Shown here one piece after another: positions 7,398 to 12,285 of a stretch of 12,285 nucleotides of DNA. Source of the DNA: an uncultured Bacilli bacterium (GTDB taxonomy: Bacteria > Bacillota_I > Bacilli_A > RF39 > UBA660). Location: contig CALVUV010000028.1 in NCBI GenBank assembly GCA_944363685.1, positions 1 through 12,285 on the forward strand, in the 5' to 3' direction. Under the pieces are notes generated by a model that saw only the letters and a program-made list of their open reading frames with translations, did not search any database and was not told where the DNA came from. Positions within the stretch are counted from its first letter, which is position 1. Every line of letters starts with the position of its first letter. The translations under genes and the position numbers were made by a program.

Positions 7398-7424
7398 TAC
7401 TTTATTGTAAAAGTACTTTTCTTT
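7396..7424 (+). terminator. Intrinsic terminator after the surface-protein gene
   Basis: AGTACTTT (7396-7403) and AAAGTACT (7410-7417) form a perfect 8-bp stem with a 6-base loop, followed by TTTTCTTT. The stem begins within the TAG stop codon of the gene. The interrupted T run makes it weaker than the terminator at 5096-5130. Confidence 0.65.
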
Positions 7425-7434
7425 ATGTTATAAT
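7405..7434 (+). promoter_or_regulatory. Extended -10 promoter overlapping the terminator
   Basis: TGTTATAAT (7426-7434) is an extended -10 element with a perfect TATAAT (7429-7434). TTGTAA (7405-7410), four of six matches, lies 18 nt upstream and sits in the loop of the preceding terminator. A second TATAAT is at 7436-7441. It would drive the three-gene unit 7463-10378. Confidence 0.6.
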
Positions 7435-7462
7435 CTATAATAGAAAGAAGGTTGGTATAGTT

Positions 7463-8701
7463 ATGAACATTAAATCATTATTGAATAATAAAAAACTATT
7501 AACAATCCTTCATAATGTCCTAGAAAATGAAACTACTAAAAATAAAATATCTAATGTTTCTATCAATGGAGAACTCTATGAATATAATAGATATTCTCTT
7601 CTAATTATAATGGACTTTATTATTAAATATAAAATTGTAATAGACTCTGATATTTATAATAATGAATTATTAAATGAATTAGAAAAAATATCTAATACAT
7701 ATAATAATCATCAAGACTTAGTATTATCATTAAACAATCTATTAATAAATACTATTTCTAAATCTTTAAATATAACTGATAAAGAAAACTTATCTAATCA
7801 AAAACAAATATTAATGTACTTATATGATAAATATATTGTAAATGGTTACTGCTTCCACAGTTTCCCATCTCATTTTAAAAATATTATAGATGAAGTTGGC
7901 TTAGATCAATCTGTTGATTATAAACAAATAAATAATTTAAAGAAAATAAACTATATATTTAATAATCATAATTATAAAAATATAATATCAAGAAATCTAA
8001 ATACTAAAACTAATGCAATTTATATTACAGATTCTCCTGCTATGGCCTATTACTATGCCTTTAGAAGTCCCTACTATTTAGCAGAAATAACTGCTATTAG
8101 TCCCTATTATAAGAATATTACATCATATGATAAAGAAGCCTTCTATCGTAAAGATTATGAAGCCTGTAAAACTAATTTAACTAATCTATGTAATCATACT
8201 AATATGACTGAAAAAGAAAAGAGTACTGTCTTAAAATCATTTAATAAAATATGGAATGATTTAGATATGTCAAACTCTACACCTTGCGTTGCTTTCATAA
8301 AAAGAAAAGATCTTGCTAAAAATTACTTACCTAATATAGAGGAAATAATTAATAATGTAGGCCAAGTTGAATTAGTTTATTTAGTATCAAAAATAACTGA
8401 TAGTAAGTATCCTGTCATTAGAAGATTCAGCTCTATAGATTCTTTAAATCTAAATATTATAACTATGCCAAGTTATAGAGAAATAAAAAACAATGAATTC
8501 TTATCTAAAGAAAAACCAAAAGTAGTATTAAAGTTAAAAAATGAAGAAATAATTCCTGATAGTGAAGAAGAAAAAAGTTTTAATTTTAATTATAGAAATG
8601 CTTATAGTTATGGTAATGCCAATGTACTAGCATTAACAGGACTTCTTCTAATAACATTAGGTCTAACTTTAACTATAATTTTAAAGGTATTAGGAGGTTA
8701 A
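7463..8701 (+). CDS. Tail-anchored protein with a putative ADP-ribosyltransferase-like (H-Y-E) core
   Basis: 412 residues, not a family I know by name. A C-terminal hydrophobic segment (about 387-409, before the terminal GG) makes it a tail-anchored membrane protein with a cytoplasmic body and no signal peptide. The middle resembles the H-Y-E class of ADP-ribosyltransferases (PARP, diphtheria toxin). GYCFHSF with His132, followed by IIDEVGL, resembles the first motif (H-G-T/S then I...GL). IYITDSPAMAYYYA has Tyr187 and, 11 residues later, Tyr198, the same spacing as the two nicotinamide-stacking tyrosines of PARP1 and diphtheria toxin. QVELVYL with Glu303 could provide the catalytic Glu. His132 is followed by Ser-Phe, not Gly-Thr/Ser, so activity is uncertain. 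The N-terminal 120 residues are helical-looking. The ribosome site (GAAGG near 7448) is modest. fmt starts one base after the stop, its AGGAGG lying in the last codons here. Confidence 0.55.
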   Translation: MNIKSLLNNKKLLTILHNVLENETTKNKISNVSINGELYEYNRYSLLIIMDFIIKYKIVIDSDIYNNELLNELEKISNTYNNHQDLVLSLNNLLINTISKSLNITDKENLSNQKQILMYLYDKYIVNGYCFHSFPSHFKNIIDEVGLDQSVDYKQINNLKKINYIFNNHNYKNIISRNLNTKTNAIYITDSPAMAYYYAFRSPYYLAEITAISPYYKNITSYDKEAFYRKDYEACKTNLTNLCNHTNMTEKEKSTVLKSFNKIWNDLDMSNSTPCVAFIKRKDLAKNYLPNIEEIINNVGQVELVYLVSKITDSKYPVIRRFSSIDSLNLNIITMPSYREIKNNEFLSKEKPKVVLKLKNEEIIPDSEEEKSFNFNYRNAYSYGNANVLALTGLLLITLGLTLTIILKVLGG

Positions 8702-8702
8702 C

Positions 8703-9641
8703 ATGAAAGATATTAAAATTGTATTTATGGGTACACCTGATTTTGCCGTACCAATTTTTAAAGCCCTTGCCGAAAATTATAATGTAGTAGCAGTTGTAAC
8801 CCAACCTGACAAAAAGCAAGGTAGAAAACAAATATTAACACCAAGTCCTATAAAAAAAGCTAGTGCCTTATATAACATTCCAGTATTACAACCAAACAAA
8901 ATAAGAAATGAATATGAGGACATTTTAAAATATGAACCTGATATGATAGTAACTTGTGCTTATGGACAAATATTACCCAAAGAATTACTAGAATATCCTA
9001 AATATAAATGTATTAATGTTCATGCGTCTCTTTTACCTAAATTAAGAGGAGGAGCACCTATCCATCATGCTATTATGGATGGTTATGATAAAACAGGTAT
9101 AACTATTATGTATATGGATATCAAAATGGATGCCGGAGATATCATTAGCCAGGATGAAACTACTATCACTAAAGAAGATACTCTAGATTCTCTTCATGAT
9201 AGATTAAGTGAAATGGGAAAAGATTTATTATTAGAGACACTTCCTAATATAATTAGTGGTAATATTAATCCTCTAAAACAAGATGAAAGTGAAGTTACTT
9301 ATGGCTATAATATTACCAAAGAAGATGAAAAAATAGATTTTACTAAGACTAATATAGAAGTAGATAATAAAGTTAGAGCCCTAAATCCCGTACCAGGAGC
9401 ATATACAACTCTAAATGGTAAAAGAATGAAAATATATGATGTAATAGTAAGTGATAGATACTATGCTAATACCGAACCTGGAACTATTGTAGGTTTTGAA
9501 AAAAATGGTATTAGAGTTGTAACAGGAAAGGGAGAAATAATATTAACAGACATTGCTATAGAAGGTAAGAAAAGATGCTTAGTAAAAGATTATTTAAATG
9601 GAATAGATAAAGAAGACTTATTAGGAGTAGTATTAAAGTGA
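8703..9641 (+). CDS. fmt: Methionyl-tRNA formyltransferase
   Basis: Fmt transfers a formyl group from 10-formyl-tetrahydrofolate to Met-tRNA(fMet), making the initiator used in bacterial translation. At 312 residues it has normal family length. It opens IVFMGTPDFAVPIFKAL, the classic start, then VVTQPDKKQGR. The active-site segment is INVHASLLPKLRGGAPIHHA with Asn105 and His107, and MDAGD supplies Asp143, giving the Asn-His-Asp triad of the formyltransferase family. The C-terminal domain from about 205 carries NKVRALNPVPGAY, the tRNA-binding OB-fold region. AGGAGG (8692-8697) lies 5 nt before the ATG and within the upstream gene, so the two are coupled. It ends in TGA, which shows that TGA is a stop in this organism. 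The usual partner def (peptide deformylase) is not in the window. Confidence 0.97.
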   Translation: MKDIKIVFMGTPDFAVPIFKALAENYNVVAVVTQPDKKQGRKQILTPSPIKKASALYNIPVLQPNKIRNEYEDILKYEPDMIVTCAYGQILPKELLEYPKYKCINVHASLLPKLRGGAPIHHAIMDGYDKTGITIMYMDIKMDAGDIISQDETTITKEDTLDSLHDRLSEMGKDLLLETLPNIISGNINPLKQDESEVTYGYNITKEDEKIDFTKTNIEVDNKVRALNPVPGAYTTLNGKRMKIYDVIVSDRYYANTEPGTIVGFEKNGIRVVTGKGEIILTDIAIEGKKRCLVKDYLNGIDKEDLLGVVLK

Positions 9642-10378
9642 AAGAAGAAAAACAAAAGAAAAAAAATAAATATATAGAATTTATAAAAGAACTATATAAA
9701 AGTAAAAGAGGAAGAGCCTTACTTTTCTTTCTTTTCTATATAATATTTTTTGTTATTATAATCAGTATGATAAGAAGTAGTTATAATGAAAGACCTGATT
9801 ATGATGACAAAGAATCAAATATTAATGTTGAATATAAATTAGATGGAATAGAAAATGGTAATTATCACTTTACAAGAGAAGAAAATATTAATGGAGAAAT
9901 AACAAACTTTACAGGAGGTAAGTCTAACAATAGAATAGAAGGAGTAATGACAAGTAATAATACATTTTATAATTATTTTATCTATGATAGTATTAATTTA
10001 ATAAAGACAACAGATAAATATGAAATAACAAATGAACTATATCATTTTAATAATATTACTGATGATAAGACAATAAAGAATATTATAAATAAATCAACTC
10101 TTATATCTAAAACAGAATATGAAACGGGCAATATTTCCTATAATTATGAAGTAACTACTAATACAATAGATTCTATACTTAATAATACTAATATAGATGT
10201 TGATATGCCTACTAATAAGATTACTTTAGAAGCTAATGAAGAAAATGAAGTAATTAAAATTACTTATGATTTATCAAGTTATGCTACTTATATTAATAAT
10301 GCACCTACGACTATGTCTATAAATATTAATTATTCTAATTTTGGTGAAATAGAAGATATAGAAATACCTGAAAGTTAA
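9638..10378 (+). CDS. Single-pass membrane protein with extracytoplasmic domain, unknown function
   Basis: 246 residues from GTG 9638, which shares GTGA with the fmt stop (4-base overlap). AGGAG (9623-9627) lies 10 nt upstream. The first 27 residues are very basic (Lys-rich, cytoplasmic), followed by one hydrophobic segment at about 29-47 and an outside domain of about 195 residues with alternating beta-strand character. Its last strand, NYSNFGEIEDIEIPES, and the general pattern of charged beta-hairpins recall LolA/LppX-like clam-shaped lipoproteins (DUF6612-type), but it has no lipobox and I would not assign it. The start at GTG is supported by coupling and by the basic N-terminus fitting the positive-inside rule. 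A terminator follows, so it ends the unit begun at 7463. Confidence 0.72.
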   Translation: MKEEKQKKKNKYIEFIKELYKSKRGRALLFFLFYIIFFVIIISMIRSSYNERPDYDDKESNINVEYKLDGIENGNYHFTREENINGEITNFTGGKSNNRIEGVMTSNNTFYNYFIYDSINLIKTTDKYEITNELYHFNNITDDKTIKNIINKSTLISKTEYETGNISYNYEVTTNTIDSILNNTNIDVDMPTNKITLEANEENEVIKITYDLSSYATYINNAPTTMSININYSNFGEIEDIEIPES

Positions 10379-10388
10379 AACATGGTTT

Positions 10389-10418
10389 AAGAAAGTGATA
10401 TTTAATCATTTTCTTTTT
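10389..10418 (+). terminator. Intrinsic terminator after the fmt unit
   Basis: An 11-bp stem (10389-10399 with 10405-10415, one G-T pair) with loop ATTTA runs into a T tract (10414-10418). It is A/T-rich and so of moderate strength. It separates the fmt unit from ffh. Confidence 0.7.
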
Positions 10419-10431
10419 AATATATATAAGT

Positions 10432-10437
10432 TATAAT
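10432..10437 (+). promoter_or_regulatory. -10 box of the ffh promoter
   Basis: A perfect TATAAT sits 24 bases before the ffh ATG, placing the start of transcription near 10444 and leaving a leader just long enough for AAAAGGAAG (10446-10454). The -35 region would fall in the 3' arm of the preceding terminator and is poorly conserved (TTTTCT at 10409-10414, 17 nt away). Confidence 0.5.
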
Positions 10438-10461
10438 ATTAAAAGAAAAGGAAGTGTCAAG

Positions 10462-11769
10462 ATGTTTGAAAGCTTAGGAGATAGATTACAAAATGCTCTA
10501 CATAAGATAAAAGGTTATGGAAAAATAACAGAAGATAATATTGGTGATATGATGAAAGAAATACGTCTAGCTTTACTTGAAGCAGATGTTAATTATAAAG
10601 TAGTTAAAGAGTTTGTTAATAATGTAAAAGAAAAAGCATTAGGAGAAGAAGTTAGAACTAGTATTAAACCAGGAGATTTATTTGTTAAGATAGTAAAAGA
10701 TGAATTAACTGAATTACTAGGAGGAGACTCTGCACCACTTAATACAACAGGGAATCCTGCCATATTAATGTTAGTAGGACTTCAAGGTAGTGGTAAAACT
10801 ACAACTATAGGAAAACTTTCTAATTATTTAAGAAAGAAAAAGAGTAAGAAACCTTTAATGGTCGCTTGTGATGTCTACCGTCCTGCAGCCATTGATCAGT
10901 TAAAACAACTTGGTAAAGAACTTAATATTGAAGTATATAGTGAAGGTAAAGGTAATCCTGTAGAAATAAGTAAGAATGCTATTAATTATGCTAAAGAAAA
11001 TGGTTATGACTATGTACTAATAGATACTGCAGGACGTCTTCAAATAGATGAAGAATTAATGGATGAATTAGAAAATATTACAGAAGCAGTTAAACCACAG
11101 GAAACTTTACTTGTAATAGATTCTATGATGGGACAAGATGCTATTAATGTTATTACAGGTTTTAATGATAAATTAAAACTAACAGGAGTAATACTTACTA
11201 AACTAGATGGTGATACTAAAGGTGGTGTTGCCTTATCAGTAAGACATTTAACTAATGTACCTATCAAGTTCATTGGTGTAAGTGAAAAACTAGATGGACT
11301 AGATTCCTTTGATCCAGAACGTATGGCAGGAAGAATTCTAGGTATGGGAGATATAGTATCTTTAGTTGAACAAGCAGAAGCTGCTATCGATGAAAAAGAA
11401 GCTGAAAAAACTGCTAAGAGAATGCAGCAAGGTAAATTTGATCTTGAAGACTTCCTAAGTACACTAAAACAAATAAAGAAATTAGGGCCTCTTGAAAATA
11501 TCATAAAATTAATACCAGGTGCTAAAAAAATGGGATTAACAAATGTAAATATCCCTCCTAAACAAATGGCTCATATAGAAGCAATAATATTATCCATGAC
11601 TAAAGAAGAAAGAAGAAATCCTTCTGTTATTAAAGCATCACGTAAAACAAGAATCGCTAAAGGTTGTGGATTATCAGTATCAGAAGTAAATAAACTATTA
11701 ACTCAATTTGAAAGTATGAAAAAAATGATGAAACAGATGAAAAATGGTAACTTTAAAATGCCATTTTAG
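10462..11769 (+). CDS. ffh: Ffh, signal recognition particle protein (SRP54)
   Basis: Ffh binds the 4.5S/SRP RNA and hydrophobic signal sequences on ribosomes and hands them to FtsY. At 435 residues it is normal for the family. The N bundle (1-95) is followed by the G domain with GLQGSGKT (106-113), DVYRPAA (137-143), DTAGR (188-192) and TKLDGD (246-251). The M domain (about 300-435) holds the methionine-rich signal-binding groove and the RNA-binding segment ERRNPSVIKASRKTRIAKGC. The Met/Lys-rich tail ends KNGNFKMPF. ALLEADVNYKVVKEFV in the N domain is also diagnostic. It has its own likely promoter and a good AAAAGGAAG ribosome site. The SRP RNA gene is not in this window. Confidence 0.98.
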   Translation: MFESLGDRLQNALHKIKGYGKITEDNIGDMMKEIRLALLEADVNYKVVKEFVNNVKEKALGEEVRTSIKPGDLFVKIVKDELTELLGGDSAPLNTTGNPAILMLVGLQGSGKTTTIGKLSNYLRKKKSKKPLMVACDVYRPAAIDQLKQLGKELNIEVYSEGKGNPVEISKNAINYAKENGYDYVLIDTAGRLQIDEELMDELENITEAVKPQETLLVIDSMMGQDAINVITGFNDKLKLTGVILTKLDGDTKGGVALSVRHLTNVPIKFIGVSEKLDGLDSFDPERMAGRILGMGDIVSLVEQAEAAIDEKEAEKTAKRMQQGKFDLEDFLSTLKQIKKLGPLENIIKLIPGAKKMGLTNVNIPPKQMAHIEAIILSMTKEERRNPSVIKASRKTRIAKGCGLSVSEVNKLLTQFESMKKMMKQMKNGNFKMPF

Positions 11770-11780
11770 GCAAATAATTT

Positions 11781-11831
11781 ATACACTTTCTACCTACTAG
11801 AATATCTTAATACTAGAGGAGGAAAGTGTAT
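11781..11831 (+). promoter_or_regulatory. Hairpin that buries the ribosome site and start codon of the CotD-like gene
   Basis: ATACACTTTC (11781-11790) pairs perfectly with GAAAGTGTAT (11822-11831), which includes the first two bases of the ATG. The stem continues with a T-G pair (11791/11821), an A-A mismatch, CCT (11793-11795) with AGG (11817-11819), a bulged A (11796), and CTAG (11797-11800) with CTAG (11813-11816), closing a 12-base loop. That makes 17 Watson-Crick pairs plus one G-T. GAGGAGG is entirely within the stem. There is no T run after it, so it is not a terminator. Such a structure should block translation until melted; the trigger is unknown. Confidence 0.6.
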
Positions 11832-12168
11832 GTTATTTAATAATCAAACTATTGATATGGATTCTACCATCGATGGCAATAATAATGTTGTTGACCAAGA
11901 TATGAACATTGATATCAATATGAATAGTAATACTATGGGTATGGGACAAAATATGGGAATGATGAATACTAACTCTCCAATAATGGAACCTGTACAGGAA
12001 CGCCAAATAAATAGAACCTTCGTTCATCAAGTACCACATATATGTCCAATACATACAAGAATAGTTAATCATCACATTTTTAAACATACTTATTGCCCTA
12101 GATATACTTGTTGTGAAGAAAATGTTTGTTGTAATATTAATCAAGGTTCTTGTTGTAACTTCCGTTAA
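11830..12168 (+). CDS. cotD: CotD-like inner spore-coat family protein
   Basis: 112 residues. The C-terminal half carries the signature of Bacillus CotD (Spore_coat_D family): FVHQVPHICPIHTRIVNHHI then FKHTYCPRYTC. CotD has PHIHP-x-HTT-x-VNH-x-x-F-x-H in the same order. A Cys-rich end follows (CCEENVCC, SCC), similar to the terminal CC of CotD. The N-terminal half (1-55) is Asn/Asp/Met-rich low complexity (MGMGQNMGMM), unlike CotD. In Bacillus the protein is deposited in the inner spore coat under late sporulation control; whether this organism sporulates is not shown here. AGAGGAGG (11815-11822) precedes the ATG but is buried in a hairpin. It lies 60 bases after ffh with no clear promoter, so co-transcription with ffh is likely. 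The histidine and cysteine content would also allow metal binding. Confidence 0.75.
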   Translation: MLFNNQTIDMDSTIDGNNNVVDQDMNIDINMNSNTMGMGQNMGMMNTNSPIMEPVQERQINRTFVHQVPHICPIHTRIVNHHIFKHTYCPRYTCCEENVCCNINQGSCCNFR

Positions 12169-12169
12169 A

Positions 12170-12196
12170 AGCCAAGATAACCATCTTGGTTTTTTT
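12170..12196 (+). terminator. Strong intrinsic terminator after the CotD-like gene
   Basis: CCAAGAT (12172-12178) and ATCTTGG (12183-12189) form a 7-bp stem with loop AACC, followed by seven T (12190-12196). The stem can be lengthened by a G-T pair and A-T pairs between the preceding A run and the T run. It ends the ffh unit. The remaining bases 12197-12285 show no gene, promoter or repeat that I can support. Confidence 0.88.
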
Positions 12197-12285
12197 ATCT
12201 ATAAGGAAAGTTTCTACAATACTCTAGGTAGTTTAAATGAAATAATCACGACTATCTAATCAATAACTTACTATATTAATTTTCA

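Noticed and set aside
11040..11504. 154-codon minus-strand frame opposite ffh
   Set aside because: Lies entirely within the highly conserved Ffh coding sequence and has Ser/Ile-rich shadow composition.
11833..12144. Minus-strand frame opposite the CotD-like gene
   Set aside because: Composition (Ile, His, Ser, Met) mirrors the sense codons; the sense frame has a clear family match and ribosome site.

Overview
This window comes from a low-GC member of the Bacillota. DNA is strongly AT-rich, Shine-Dalgarno sites are strong (AGGAGG-type), Arg is mostly AGA, and promoters have TATAAT boxes. TGG encodes Trp and TGA ends fmt, so the standard bacterial code applies and not the mycoplasma code. The ftsY/ylxM/ffh signal-recognition genes, clostridial hydrophobic W (ChW) repeats, a SipW/TasA-type N-terminus and a CotD-like spore-coat protein together suggest an uncultivated gut Bacilli or Erysipelotrichia relative (RF39-type lineages are one possibility). 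That placement is inference.

Layout: (1) 1-520, minus strand: 5' end of a periplasmic-binding-type lipoprotein of an ABC importer, cut by the window edge. (2) 521-663: divergent promoter region with a 16-base palindrome midway between two TATAAT boxes. (3) 664-2610: HTH regulator, ftsY, a small membrane protein and ylxM, tightly packed and probably one operon. (4) 2614-4979: near-consensus promoter and a HerA-type ATPase with a long Asn-rich tail. (5) 4980-5150: a GC-richer, highly foldable stretch followed by an excellent terminator ending 9 nt before the Shine-Dalgarno sequence of the next gene; this looks like a transcription-attenuating leader or small RNA. (6) 5151-7397: a large anchored surface protein with three ChW repeats. 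(7) 7396-7441: overlapping terminator and promoter. (8) 7463-10378: a tail-anchored protein with a possible ADP-ribosyltransferase H-Y-E signature, fmt, and a single-pass extracytoplasmic protein overlapping fmt by 4 bases. (9) 10389-10437: terminator, then the ffh promoter. (10) 10462-12168: ffh and a CotD-like gene whose Shine-Dalgarno and start codon lie inside a long hairpin. (11) 12170-12196: strong terminator; the last 89 bases hold nothing I can call.

FtsY, Ffh and YlxM form the SRP targeting arm for membrane proteins and Fmt formylates initiator tRNA; these are housekeeping genes. Between ylxM and ffh, which are usually neighbours, lie about 7.9 kb holding the HerA ATPase, the surface protein, the putative ART and fmt. 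The best leads are the structured leader at 4983-5130, the start-occluding hairpin at 11781-11831 and the ART-like membrane protein at 7463-8701.
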